Part shown: piece after piece, positions 44,776 through 57,654 of the stretch
Layout: every line of letters starts with the position of its first letter
Position numbering within the stretch: position 1 is the stretch's first letter
Assembly: GCA_902728285.1 (NCBI GenBank)
Contig: CACVBU010000600.1
Span: 2,803,101-2,867,100 of the forward strand
From: Clytia hemisphaerica
Taxonomy: Eukaryota > Cnidaria > Hydrozoa > Leptothecata > Clytiidae
Length of the DNA stretch: 64,000 bases
Reading direction: 5' to 3'
The notes under the pieces: generated by a model
Told to the model about the DNA's origin: nothing
The model's database searches: none
The model's input: the letters and a program-made list of their open reading frames with translations, nothing else
Made by a program: the position numbers and the translations under genes

Positions 44776-46358
44776 CCCGTCTAAATTTTTCGAAAATACC
44801 GGTGTTTTTCCCATAAAATTCTAAGGACTAGAAGTCAAAAATTCGGCGAAATGGAATAGAATGTGAATGAGGTCGATCACTATTTTTTGTATTTTGTTTC
44901 GATTGAAAAATTTCAGCCTAATCGGACAATTTTAGAAGTTTCTAGTCTGCCCCTAAGTTAGCCTCGTTTTGAGGCTAAAACTTGTGACCACGCTCAAAGA
45001 AATCAAAACTTTGAAAAAATGAAAAAAACCACAGATATCTGTAAAGCTGGAAGGGCTAGATCTGCGGCCTGGATCAAAAAGTGAAGCTCATTATTGTTTG
45101 TCTCATCCTTGTTTGGGCTTTGGTAGGATTTCCTACCAAATTCACCTGACTAAAATCATGCAATTTCACTGGTTTGAGAGATGCAAAATAGCGTTTGCCG
45201 CCTACTTTTTTTGATCTCGTTCTCCGAGAACAATGAAAATGCTAGATCCTATCCATCACCACAAAACATTTTCATAGGAACCGGGCTTTATGAAGCTCCG
45301 TGCACATATGCATTAACGTTTCAAATAAGGTTTTTTATGAAATGTAAGATCCTTATTTTTTGGGTGTTTTTCGCGTTTTTTCACCTTTGCTGACTCCAGT
45401 GACAAGCTTTTTTATAGTCCGAAAATTCTATGTACACCGTCTACGTATGGCTTTCACCGAAATACCGTTGTTTTTTATAAGAATTACCTCATCCCGGACG
45501 AAAAATCAGGTGTTTTACCGTCACCGTGGCTCTTGCAAAATACCGTTCCCCGAACACTTTTTATCGTTTTTACCGCTCTCCGGCCCTAAATTAGGCCTTA
45601 TCCCGAATACCGCCAGATCGTACGCCCCCACTTGGATGAAGCAAGTACTATACTAGGTTTACGAGGTGACCGGTATGTCCGAGCCAAAATTCGAAAATCG
45701 ACCCTTTTTGAGAGAAAATTTTTTGACATTTTTGAGACCCTTTGACCGCCCTCTTATTTGAGAGATTTTTGTCACATTAATTTGGTAGATTTTTCCCAAA
45801 ATTTGGTCAAAATTTTTGAAAATCGCGACCCATTAGACGATGTTATCATCCGAGTAAAGATGAGAAAAAAATAACGCGCGCGTAGTTTAACAGCCGTTAT
45901 GGTGTATGGCGGTAGACGAAAAAAGATCGGCGGTATATAGTTTCGAAGACTGGCAAACTCTTTTTTTTCAGCCGTCATTACGAACGTGTATAGGTATTAC
46001 TGACAAAAACTACACTACATAATAAATATTTACACTACGTAAACACAAAAAGGTTTTATGTACAATTAGAATTTCCTGGGACGTTACCCGTACTGTAATT
46101 TTCTACTTATACTGTTATGTTTTTTCCCTTGTATAAAATTTTTACAATCACAGATACTGCTCGCAGAATTTCAAACTCTCAAGGTTATGTAAGGTAACCT
46201 TTCGCGATCGCGAGCCTTGTACGCACCGTCTTGTTGGCGCGGAGGAGCGAAAAACAGTTTTGCGCGACTGGCAAACTGGTTGTAAACTCTTTTCGACAAA
46301 ATAACCCGTTTGTGGATTTTTGGGCTTTTTCCTTAAATAGCGATTCGTCTTAGACTAT

Positions 46359-49021
46359 CATCATCATCATCCTTCGACCTAGGTCCAAATGGACCTAGGT
46401 CGGAAACAAACAATAACCCTCCCTCCACAGCTCTCGATCAGCCATTGCAGTGCCCAGTTCCTCAATCTCTAGCCCTGTTTCTCGTTTCAAAGTATCAAGA
46501 AAAGTGCGCTTTCTCGAGCGCCTAGTGCCCGCAGGACACCAAAGTAAGATCTCAGACACCATTTCGTTTTTCGCACGGAAACAGTGACCTGAGAAAGAGA
46601 GCATCCTGCTAGTCAGGACAGAGGAAGTTCTTGGGAGTCCATGATATATCTCTTGAAGGGTTGGGTGGTTGCGCCAATCAAGATTCTGGACTCTTTTCAA
46701 AAGATTTGTATAGCAGCCATCAAGGCTCTTCAGCATGGTTTTTGTCATGGTCCAAGTCTCCGAGCCATATAGAAGAATGGGCTCGACAAGACTTCTAAAA
46801 GTTTGAAGTTTAAGAGCGTTAGACAAATTAGAGTGCCATATCTTGTTTAACTTATTACAAGCTTTCCAAGCTAGACCTTTCCTAATTTTAAAATCGTTTT
46901 CAGAGCTGTTAATATGAGAGCCAAGATATTTAAAATCCTTCACAAGTTTGATATTGACACCATTCTTGGAAGTTAAAGGGAGAACAATCCCAGAGGAGCT
47001 GATAAATTCAGTTTTTCCAGCATTGCAATAAAGACCGACTTGACTGGCCGAAGTTTCAAGTGAGTGAAGAAGACTTTCAAGATTTTGAATACTCTCAGAA
47101 ACTAAGGCAAGATCGTCAGCAAAGTCAAGATCGGTCAGAAAAAGGCCGCGGTTACGCTTGCGCAGGGGAACTTTAATTTTGATTCCCTTGTCATTAGATA
47201 AGTCAACAGAAATTCTTAAAACATAGTCTAAAACAATGATAAAAAGAAAGGGAGCTAAGGTGTCACCTTGTAGAACTCATGAATGTCAAAAATATCAGTG
47301 TCTCCGTCAGCTGTAATGACCTTTGCTTTGGTGGACACGTAGAGTGCCCTGATGGCTGAAATGAGTTTCTCTGGAATGCCGTGCAATTTAAGAATTTCAA
47401 ACATTTTTACACGAGATATGGAATCAAAGGCTTTTTTAAAGTCGACAAAGCAAATAAAAGCATCTTTGTTAAGTTTTCGCATTTCTTCCAAAATACGCCT
47501 GATGGCTAAAATCTGTGTAAGAGTACTTCTTCCCTTCCGAAAACCATTTTGGTTTTTTCTTAGAAGAGGATCAAGAACTGGAACGATACGTTGTAAAAGA
47601 AGTTTGTTGAAGATTTTGGCGGCGATAGGCATAAGAGTGATGCCTCTGTAGTTGGATGCTAAGGTCAAATCACCCTTTTTTGGAACAGGAATGATACCGC
47701 CAGTTAACCAAGCAGAAGGGGGAGTTAGAAACTCAAATGTGTGATTACAAAAATCGAGAAGCATTTCCATAAAGACGGGATCTTTCCAAAGCAGAGTTGG
47801 AATATCATCAAGGCCTGAAGATTTATTATTTGAAAAAAGTTTAACGCAATTTGAAAGTTCATCAATTGTAAAAGGAGAAGTTGATATGTCAAGCTCATCA
47901 AAAATTTGAGTTAAAGGGAGAGCATTAGTATTTAAAATAGGTTGGTTTCCAAGTAAAGTTTTAAAGTGGTTGAGCCAGTTTTCTCTTCTTTTATCTGGTG
48001 AGCCACCTTTGAGCTGAATAGAAGGGTGGTCTTTTCGACCTGTTAGATCATTGATCGTTTTCCAAGCGGCCGAGTGCTGATGGCTAACATGAAGATTGGA
48101 AATTGAGTTTATCTTACCCTGAATAAACATCGATTCGGCGTTAAGGTAGGGCATCATCCAGAGCTTTTTGAGCATCAGAGAGGATTTTTGATGTTCTTCT
48201 TGTAGGGCGTCGCTGATGTTTTAGTTTGGCCTCTACAAGTGCATTCCGTGCATCAGAAACAAGGTTGTTTTCAAAGAGATATTTCTTTTTGACTTTTTGT
48301 TTCTTTGGTAGAAGAGCAAGACTAACTTCTTTATTAGCTTTAATCAGATTTTGGTAACTTTTCTCAATGTCGTCGTCTGCTTGAGCCAATGTATCAAATC
48401 TATTTTTCACTTCAATAGTGTAAGTAGTTCGGAGGTCGTGGTTACAATAAACCTGTTGCCAATCGATGGATTTCATTGGGTCAGGTTTAGACTTTTTAGA
48501 TGATCTAAGGCTAAGAGAAATGCGACAGGAAACAATTCTGTGGTCAGAACCAACAGAAGAAAAAGAAGAATAGGACTGAGCATTGCGAACACTGTTCCTC
48601 CATTTGTTTCTTACAATCACATAATCTAACTGAGAGAGGCTTCCTGAAGGGTGTTGGAATGACCAGAGTTTGGAAGCCTTTTTCATAAACATTGTATTTG
48701 TTGCTAGTAATTGAAACTGTTGCATGAAGTCAAAGAGTTTGTTACCGTTCCGATTAGTTAATGGGTGGAAAGAGAACTTAACGTTGTCTAGGCCAAGCTG
48801 AGCATTAAAATCACCAGATATCACCAAGAAGTTGTGGGCAGGGGTGTTAAGGACAGCCCTAGAAAGAGAAGAGTAGAATTCATCAACTTCAGATTCATCA
48901 GAAACGTTGGTGGGGCTATAGCAAGAAATGAATGTTGTTTTCGGATTGCTATTAAATTCGGCGACAATAATACGGCTTGATACTTTTGAAAGTGAAATTA
49001 GGTTGTTCGCTGCCTAGACTA
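46359..49021 (-). mobile_element. 5'-truncated non-LTR retrotransposon (LINE)
   Basis: Minus strand, in order: the C-terminal half of an apurinic-type endonuclease, reverse transcriptase, a C-terminal region, a 3' hairpin (GACCTAGGTC, CATTTG spacer, GACCTAGGTC), then a GAT microsatellite tail. TTAGACTAT occurs at both ends (46350-46358 and 49022-49030), a probable 9-bp target duplication. 5' truncation and a short 3' microsatellite tail are typical of target-primed reverse transcription. Clade not assigned; CR1/L2-like or RTE-like affinities would need a tree. Confidence 0.88.
46395..49013 (-). pseudogene. LINE endonuclease-reverse transcriptase ORF, frameshifted
   Basis: The endonuclease part carries SGDFNAQLG and SDHRIVS (metal and catalytic motifs of the APE fold). 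The reverse transcriptase part shows GFRKGRST, CFVDFKKAFDS (first catalytic Asp), then GVLQGDTLAP and FADDLALVSE (the FADD catalytic box). The C-terminus has LYGSETWTMTK and GHCFRAKNE. Two single-base shifts break it, near 48165 (extra base in a CCTACC context) and near 47268 (before GVLQGD), and the endonuclease N-terminus is missing. All catalytic residues visible are intact, so the copy is not very old, but it is dead. Confidence 0.9.
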
Positions 49022-49029
49022 TTAGACTA

Positions 49030-50173
49030 TAGCATAGTCTACCCTTTGATGAGAGGAGGAATTTTGTTCTATCCTCTCAGTGGGATATTGAAAATGTGGA
49101 GAATTCTCATCGAGGCTGTATGATTGAGACAGGGGTGTAATAATGATACAAAAAATGTGGTAATTACCGCTCTAGCTGAGAAACCTATGGTAATATAGGT
49201 TTCTGCTCATCCTCTAGCGAAAAAGTTTCTTATAGGAAGTATAGGTCTGCGAATCAGACTAATGGTAATACTTCTCATCAATCACCAATGTTATCATTTA
49301 AAAGCAGAGAAATGAACATTGATAGAAAGATTTCTTTCCAAGCTGTCTCGTCATCCAGTCATTTCAAATTCCTATTGTGAAAATTAATCATTTTTCGTAA
49401 AAACAGTTCCGTAAAAGAGAAGTTGTGGCATGTTTTGTGATTTTAAAACGTTTGGCCGGACTTTAAAAAGGAACACGTTGGAACACAAAGGCAGCACTCA
49501 TCTAAATCAACCAAGGTAGCGAACTCATGTCCCTACTCAGTACTCAACCTCGTCCCCGTGTATCACAGGCTTTATTTACATTACTGATTGACGCCAGAGA
49601 ATATTATCTAGTGCTATCAGTAAACATCAAAAAGCTGATAAAACGCAGGGAACGAGGTTGCTCTGTACTATCACGCAGTAAGCGCCTTTCAGCACGCGCA
49701 TAAAACGAGCTAGTCGAATAAAAATATGAAATACAAACTCATGTAAATTCATAGATTTGTGTCTAAATCTCACTAAGATCGAAAATTCTTCTCGTGATTT
49801 TAGAAATTTGACAAAAACCCTTAAAGGCCCGGTTTGCGTGAATGCGTGAATGCGTGATTGACCTTTTCGGTTGTGTGAATGAGGGAAAATAAAAAAAGTG
49901 TGTGAATGCAAGAGGAAGAATTTGTGTGAATGTGAAAATCCACTTTGTGACTCACTATCACGTGCGTGGTTAATCTGCAATATTTTGTGTGTGAAGACGT
50001 GAATTTTGTCTTTTTTTTCATCGATTATGTGCTAATTTCCCGATTTTTAAATGTTTCCCCGATTTTTCCAAAATATTTTCCGATCTTTTTCTGAAAAGTC
50101 AGGTTTGCGTGAAACCCGAGAAAAAATTGCGTAAATGCGTGAATTGAGGGTGTGCTGGGGGGAGAGGGGGCTC
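49030..50173. other. Non-coding part of the 4.6-kb element; TGCGTGAAT-rich segment
   Basis: 49830-49960 and 50100-50150 are rich in GCGTGAATGCGTGAAT. A similar segment occurs at 26230-26360 in an intron of the coiled-coil gene, so this is a small repeat family. Confidence 0.45.
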
Positions 50174-50719
50174 CTCAAAGGGTAAAAAAATGTCGTAGTT
50201 TTTTCTCTCAAAGAGTCGATTTTCAATTTTAGACTCGGACATACATATAGTCTAGCAAGCTAGACGACTAATTGATACATAGTAGAAATAAAGCAAAAAG
50301 TAATGAATGGAACAATTTTAGTACAAACTAAATCCCGTATTATTATTAGTATTGGTATTATTAGTATTGCACGCATTATAAACGACTCCAGTCTAGACAT
50401 ACCCGTCAACTCGCAAACCTAGTACACCCCCAAGGAATTCCATCGTTTATTCCGTTACGATTCAAGAAAGCATACATTGCAAAAATAAAACATAAAGCGG
50501 AAATGTAAGCATTTTGCTTGTATACCATCAATATTTCTTTTGTAAAATGTTGTTGTATTTTATGTGCGTGGGTTGTAGTGTCAAACTCCAAGTTGTAACA
50601 TGAATTGACAACCCTTACATGTTTTGAATCTGACAGGTAGGTTTTTATAAGGATAGGATGACTTGCGACTTTCGAATTGAAACTTGATTGAATAACTTAT
50701 TGATAATACCCTTTATTAG

Positions 50720-50976
50720 CGAGGTTAAGTATCGATAGATAAATCAACGCGGCGAACGGACGGGTTTTGACCCGCAACGTGCAGCAGTAAACACATGAAC
50801 CTGCATGATCTGCATTTTCTAGAATCCGAACTACAGTAAAACAGCTCAAGAACGAAAACCGTGAAAATCTTCGTTGTTGAGCAAAGAAGATATAACATCT
50901 AATTTGCTAACCTTACCATATTGGAGAGAAAAAGCCCGCGTTCGTCGCGTTGATTTATCCTCGATACTTAACTTCC
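50720..50976. mobile_element. MITE with ~38-bp inverted ends
   Basis: GAGGTTAAGTATCGATAGAT and AAATCAACGCGGCGAACG pair with the right-hand GTTCGTCGCGTTGATTTATC and CTCGATACTTAACTTC. About 257 bp, no coding capacity. Target duplication uncertain. Confidence 0.75.
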
Positions 50977-51769
50977 CTATTAACTTCTGCTAACGGTTTG
51001 GTCGTAAAAAGAATTTAATTATTAAGGAGACTGGAAGCTGAAAGAGGAGTCTGCTTTTGGATACTTAAGAAACGAAGTTACACCACATCTACCCTGTCTC
51101 AAATTGGATCCAGAACTCACGCCATTATGCAATCCCTTCCATTTACCCAATCGTCAACGTTCAGTTAGCTTCAATATTTTGGGCAAATAACCAAATAAGA
51201 TTTGAAATTCAAAATTTGATAGACAAATATCATAACAGTTCTTACAAAAAACACGATACATATAATGCAGTATCAGGCTGTTGATGTCATTCATTTACAT
51301 AAACATATACAAAAAAAACAAGACCAGCCAGCATAACAAAAAAAAAGTAAAAAAAAAGTTGCAAAGAAAATAAAAAACAACAATGCTGATCTACATTTTT
51401 TGTTATGCATTTTGCGGAGGAGGTATTGACACAAATTGACGACTGGGTTGAAGTGGTTGAATATCTTGGTGGTCAGAGACAAGAGGACAAAATATTTGCT
51501 TATTATTTCATTCTCTAATGACAATATTTTTGTCAAGTCAATGATGTGGTATGTAAGAGTAGGCACAGCTTAAGGATTCGTCGTTGGTTTTCTTGGGAGT
51601 TTTTCGATTTGAAATCGATCGTGAAGAAAGGGTAATTTACATGTGCAAATTTACGACAAAAACCATGCTACAAACAAAAGAGTCTTGTACTTTTTAAGTG
51701 CAGTTAGCAAAAATATGTGTCATAATACATCCATTTCTTAGTCGAGAACTTTTAGGATCAGATTAGGTA

Positions 51770-51908
51770 GCTACTCTCGGGTACCTGATAGCCGGGGGGT
51801 TTGGAATAAGCAAGGAGGGCTGGAAAAAATCTCAAAACTTAATAAGCAGGAGGGGGGGTCGGAATAAAAATGTCCTTGGTGGAAAATTTTCGAAAAATTA
51901 ATTAGCGG
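51770..51908. mobile_element. One-ended fragment of the GGTACCTRATAGCC MITE family
   Basis: ACTCTCGGGTACCTGATAGC begins a segment matching the left half of the 62796 element, including GGAATAAGC, AATAAGCAGGAGGGGG and TAAAAATGTCCTTGGTGGAA. The right terminus is missing. Confidence 0.7.
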
Positions 51909-52251
51909 CCCAATCAACCCAGTAATATTAATATTCATGATATGCACATTACATCACGGACTCTCAATAGTTAAACCAGTCAATACGTCACTTACAACCA
52001 ATCAGCTGTTGGGTCCGTGGAAGACATTGCAATGGTGCATATCATGAATTGGAAGTTTGTGGTGGCTTGGATCATAAGATTTACGTTTTGGCTATGTTTC
52101 GAGATTTGCATCACATCCTCCGTCCGAAAATAATCTCTTGAAACGTAACCATAAACGCAATCCAAGTTATCCAAGCCACAATAAACTCCCAATATGATAA
52201 AAATCCCTTTAATCTGATCAGACCTGAACACAAAATAAACACAAGCACAAG

Positions 52252-55200
52252 ATGACGAATTCAGAGATGCAGACATTCACCACAAGTCTACCATTAAGTA
52301 CATCTAAAACAAGTATCATAAACCATACATCCGATGAATATGATACTTTGAATCACCATCAAAACAATCGTTCACTTTCCGTCGAATCTGGCATCGGTCT
52401 TACCAATGAAGCTTATGAAGTCTTCGAATCTGAAGGAAACAGAGGAGATTCTCAAATCAGTGGAGCATATACAGCATTGGATGTCCATCAACCACCAACA
52501 CCGATCAACCAAGATACCAGATATGAGGACTTGCAACGATATGAGAAAATGACCAGAGATGGCGGTCATTCAGGTGTTAGTCAACCATCAAAGGAACATC
52601 AGATTTATTCTCTACCGGAGTTTCAACAACAGACTTCTGATATCAAACATAAAGATCGTTTATATTCGCTACCGGAACATAATACTGACTCTAATAACGA
52701 AATGTCGACAAACCAAAGACATCAACATTCACGAACTTTGCCAATCGGTGGTCATAAAAAAGCAAACGTATTGTATGAGTCCAATAGAAGTGGCAGTTTA
52801 GATCAGAATAACTATAGGCAGAGCCCTATACCATCCAGCGTTGGCGGGAGCAAGAAAAAGAACATTCTATATGAATCAACAACAATGACTGAAACGAACC
52901 ATAGAATCGATCGTGGTTTGAATAAAATCTCAATCACTAAACAAAATTCGACAAGCACACGAACAATATGTAAGAATCGGAACACGGTATGTGGTATACC
53001 AACCAAACAATGTTTTATGGTGTTGAATGTCATATTTGGTGTTTGTGCAATCGTAGCATTGATTATTGGTATTTTTCTGGTAATCCACCAACAAGATGGA
53101 CACGAGCAAAGCAATGTGAGCAATAGCAATAGCCAGCAAAATAAAGGTAAGGGTTAAATATGAATTAAGCTAGTTTATTTTGACTTTTACTGTAAAAACC
53201 GATTCAATCGACCTCGGGTGAGGGTGACTGTGGCACAAAAGGAAAAAGAAATCGATGAGTGGCTCCATGTTACCGAAAATGGCGTATCAGCTTCTAGACG
53301 ATGCTATCGTCCGTTTAAAGTAAATGCGAGAAAGAGTTAGGGTGTCAGGGCGGTTTACGGGGAAAAAGTGGCGGTAGATTTTTGGAACAAAACAACATAC
53401 ACTGTAAACATCTCCGCCACTGCTTTCCACCCGAAATTATCACGCCTCTCCTAAACTATTCCCTTTTTTAGTGATCTTGTGTAGACGATAGGATCGTCTA
53501 ATCAGCTTCTAGCGCCAAGTAACTTTTCATGGTCAATTTTTCAAGCGGATACGGTGTAAGATACGGGGGCGTAAAATTGTTAGAAAATATCAGATAAGGT
53601 ATACATCCCTCAATCTCCTATCACAAAAGGGACGTTAGTTGTCAATGTCAGTGTATGTCACAATTGAGTGGATAATTGGGAAACAACCAAAAAGATCTTC
53701 TCCGAAAAATCAACAAGGCTTAGTCAGTGTGAGTCGAATAGATCTTATGGGAGTTTTTGATTTTTCTAAAAAAGCGATGCATTGTGGGATTGTTTCTGGG
53801 GTATTACAATAGATATCTCTTAGGAATTCAGCGAGGGAATTCTATTGTAATACCCCCGAAACAATCCCACAATGCATCACTGTTTTAGAAAAATAAAAAA
53901 CTCCCATAAGGTCTATTAGACCGTTGTTTCAAGGTGTTTGCTTTATACGAAACTTGCTTTGTAAAGTGAGTTTTAAGCTTATTTCTCTTTCTCAACTTTT
54001 CATCTGAAACTTCTCGACTGTCATACTATTCATGTTGTATTTTTGTTGACAATATGGTCAACTTTTTGTATGTTTGTGGTTTCTTGAAAATTTCCTCTAT
54101 TTCTTTCCGTTTCCTGGGGTAAATAAAGGGCATTTTCTCACGTCTTGATAAAGGAAAGTCCTTTAAGAATCATGTATTCGTTTCTTGGTATGAAATGTCC
54201 GAAAAGGCAGATATGCACGTTCTGTTTTCAGCTAAAATGTGGAAATAGACAGTATAACAATGATTTCCTCATATTATCAACTTATGATTCAACTCTAAAG
54301 AATGAAATACGACAATCTGTTTTCGAATGCTCAAAATTTGTGTAAAATTTTAGATTAGACAGTTAGCAAATACAAATAAAATTTAAAAATTCAAAACTAC
54401 TATGTATCATTCTTTTGTTTTAGGGTCATCAGGCACAACATCTGGTCCTGACAATACACAGTTGAATCAAATGCTTAACTCGTTAAAGGACATTACGTCA
54501 CATCTCAAAAAGGTATGTAGATAATAAACAACACAGTAAACAAGTAAACAAAATCTGTTACCAAACAAGACTGGATAGCTAAAACAAATGAAGTATTTTT
54601 TCTCGGCTTTTACAAGTTGGAACGTGCAGTAGGAAGCACTTCAAATCAATCCAAACAAGAAAATATTTCCCTGACATTTCACCAACAGTCTACATATCTC
54701 GTGATGATATCTGTTTATCCTGAGGCAAAAATTCAATCTTCAAGAACGTCGTTTAATTTCTCCTACCGTATGTGCAGCATTTTAACAAAAGAAATAACCG
54801 CGTCTTCCACATGGCTCTATTTTTCGTGTAACTTTAAGCGGTCTGCGAAAGTCAAAATAAACCCAGAGGTTGTCCATCATTTCAGTTTTATCTTTGTCGA
54901 CCTTGTGACCCTCCAGCTTAACCAATTTATCGTCTGACGTTGCAAAGATAGACGCACAAAACTTTGAGGAATACTATTTTTAATTTTGCTTTGTCAGTAA
55001 AGTCAGAGTAAACTTGCGTCCCCCGTGCGTGTTTAAAATTAGCTTGTCTTTCTTTCCAGTTGGATCGGACGATATCAACAGTCAACAATACAGTCGGTTC
55101 TCTTGCCAACAAGGTAAGGAGCTCTTTATGATGGACCTATCTTTTAGTTCAATAGGGGGAAGTGGTTCTAACAGCAAAGAAGGTTCCAAAACGAGAAGAC

Positions 55201-56517
55201 AATTTCATGCAAAAACTTGTCAAAATTTAACATCCGCTGGCTTCTTATATTTTATAAACATATACATAATGTTAGCTCTTACAACCCAGGGACTGAAAAG
55301 CATTTAAAGCCCTGAAGGGGCTAAAGACAAAACTCTTGGATGGGAAAAGAAGCCACTGATTTTCGTACAAACAAATGAAAAAACGCCGAATTGAAAGTAA
55401 AATATATCGCCAGATTTCGAAAAATATGCCACGTGAAAATAAATAGAGCGCTAGATTCAATCCTTTAAACTTAAATGCTGCACGATTCTTCAGGTTTCAT
55501 TTTTTCTTGCTTATGAAAGGTTGAAGATTCAAGATTTTTTTTCATGTGCCACAGATTTCTTAAGTACTTCGAAACCAGTCTTCTTTTTAAACGCCCATAA
55601 AATCTGTGAAAATTAAACCCTCTATCACGTGACAAACATGTCAGTTGTCATGTTCACATATTTACTTACTTTTATACAATTTCAGATACCGAAAGACAAA
55701 TATACCAACAGTAAATATGCCAGTATAACAACATTCAAAGATTGTGTATACAAAAGAAAAAGAGCCTTGAATACTGACTTGAAAAGAGACACACCTGGTG
55801 CTGAACTGTTCGCTACGGTGAACGCACCAGTAAGTTTAAGTTCACTCTCAATTAACAATCCTATTTACCGGTAAAGCTACTCTATTGGCTAATTTTCGGC
55901 AATTTGCCAATCCATACTTGGGTTGCTCGAGAAAGAAATTTCAGCCCCTATGTTGAGGATGTCTTTTTGAAAGGTCAAACCCCTGTAGAACCGTGTCGAA
56001 ATTTTAGATACCACCCTAGACCTTGGATTTTATTTCAAATTTTACAGACGCGTGGATTTTTGTCTATTTCTAACACTCTTTGGAGAGGGCCAGATTATTC
56101 CTATTAAAAAATCGTTACTATGCTTTTTCAACTCTAATGATAAGCATGCTATTCCAAACTTCATGTTTAACTTTATGTACCACCGCAATGAGTTGAAGGG
56201 TATTAGCGTAACTGTCCTTTTGGGTTGTTTTCCTCGATATATCTGTAGTTTGTTGTAAGAATGGGGTTGAAAACATTACAAGGATGAATAACAAATCATG
56301 TGAAGAAAAAAGAAGCATAATCTTACAAAACTTTTTTGAATTTTTCCAGGTTAACAAAACGATCATTGGAGCATCATGTGACGGTATGGCATCTTCCATA
56401 CAACTCAAGGTGACCACGGATCCACCACGATTCCAATGTCATTGTGTTGGTTATACTCTTGTTAAAGGTCTTACCATGGAATGTTTGCTGCATTACTGGT
56501 TATGCCCCAAGTATTGA
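52252..56517 (+). CDS. Type II single-pass membrane protein with a Tyr-motif-rich cytosolic tail (5 exons, 449 aa)
   Basis: Exons 52252-53146, 54424-54512, 55060-55113, 55686-55829 and 56350-56517 all have GT-AG borders and matching phases. The start is set by an in-frame TGA shortly upstream. Residues 1-250 are hydrophilic with no signal peptide and hold paired motifs: IYSLPE/LYSLPE, and GGHKKANVLYES/GGSKKKNILYES, plus NEAYEVFES. A hydrophobic span (VIFGVCAIVALIIGIFLVIH) at about 260-280 is the only membrane segment. Exons 2-3 encode a short heptad-like stalk (LNQMLNSLKDITSHLKKLDR). Exons 4-5 form a small domain with six Cys (DCVY, ASCDG, QCHC, MEC, LCPKY). Topology inferred: N-inside, C-outside. 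The tyrosines look like docking or sorting signals (inference). Family not recognised. Confidence 0.85.
53731..53937. mobile_element. Palindromic foldback element in intron 1 of the membrane-protein gene
   Basis: Arms of about 90 bp: AATAGATCTTATGGGAG, GATGCATTGTGGGATTGTTT and GGGGTATTACAATAGA on the left, each with its complement on the right, around a loop of a few tens of bases containing GGAATTC. No coding capacity. Confidence 0.85.
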
Positions 56518-56657
56518 TGTAACGGGTTGAACACTAAATCTGAAACATTAAGACGTTTTGTTTTTAACAAAGCATCATCGTTTTCGTTGCCAATCTAAAA
56601 AGACCAACCTCTTCGGCCTTGAATGGAATAATGAAGAAAAGTTTCCAAGCTGTAGCT

Positions 56658-56663
56658 AATAAA
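56658..56663 (+). terminator. Polyadenylation signal AATAAA
   Basis: A canonical AATAAA lies about 140 bases after the stop codon of the membrane-protein gene and is the first such hexamer downstream. Confidence 0.6.
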
Positions 56664-57654
56664 AAATATATGTTTATATGGGCTTGCCTTTTTTTCTACC
56701 AAAAATCTGTTCTTAATTTTGTCTCTCATTCAGTCTTATTTCTTGAAATAAAAGGGAACTAATTAATGTTGGATTCTTCCTTGACTTACCTTAGCAGTAA
56801 TAAGGTGCACATTCTTATTATAAATTCCAGTCATTTGATTGGCCCATTAGTTTATTTGTTTAACTGACACTGTAAATAGAAGATTTTTATGATTATCATT
56901 GAGAGAAAGTTGAATTTTTCGGGATCTGTATGTAAATTAAATTGACCTCAAAGTATTGAAAATAATTAACGTCAACTGCACTAATTTGAGAATGTCATTC
57001 TTAACTTTTCTAAAACACAAACCAATTAAGTAAGCCGATATAAACAAGATGGTCAAAAAAGGTACAAAAAGCTTATGCTAAACAGGGAAGACATTTCCAA
57101 GTAAGTCCAGCTGACGTATAAAACAATAAAGGAATATTTTATATCATTGATCACTTTTGAAAATGTATATACGAGATTTTTTAAAGATTTTATGCTATAA
57201 TATAATAATGACAATTACATAAAAACTAGAGGCACTTCTAGATGGCCACTGACCAGATTGTAATAATCTGAAGATGAGAAGACTGTTTCCATGATTGTTA
57301 ACTTTTCCAATTTTCCAACAGATATGGCACACAGGCCAAATGATCTTACTCTTAGATATCTGCCAACTTTTTTGCACCCCGTAAAACAATGAAAGTTGAT
57401 CCAAATATAAATGGAAGTGCTAAAACTATTTAGCTGGCTTGAAATTGGAGATATTTTGTGCTCATCGAAGCAAAGGAGTGAAAATATTAAAATATATAAG
57501 TGAATGAATTTGAACTGTTTTAATTTTTATTTGAAATTTTTATAACAATAATAAAGCTACTAATAGTACTACTGCCTGAAAATGATATTCAAAAAAAATT
57601 CAAGTTCTTTCTATCAATAGAAAATTGCGTGAACTTTGGACCACTGACTTGGCT

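Larger units (their letters stand above)
45674..50243. mobile_element. Inverted-repeat DNA element (~4.6 kb) interrupted by a LINE
   Basis: The left end reads TATGTCCGAGCC, then AAAATCGACCC and TTTGAGAGAAAA; the right end is the reverse complement over about 70-80 bp with gaps (TTTTCTCTCAAAGAGTCGAT, CTCGGACATA). The LINE at 46359-49021 lies inside; without it the element would be about 1.9 kb. No transposase frame remains. Target duplication not identified. Confidence 0.55.

Noticed and set aside
47352-47651. Plus-strand 99-codon frame
   Set aside because: Antisense shadow of the LINE reverse transcriptase.
51992-52276. Minus-strand 94-codon frame upstream of the membrane-protein gene
   Set aside because: Covers that gene's 5' region in antisense; no supporting splice sites or motif.
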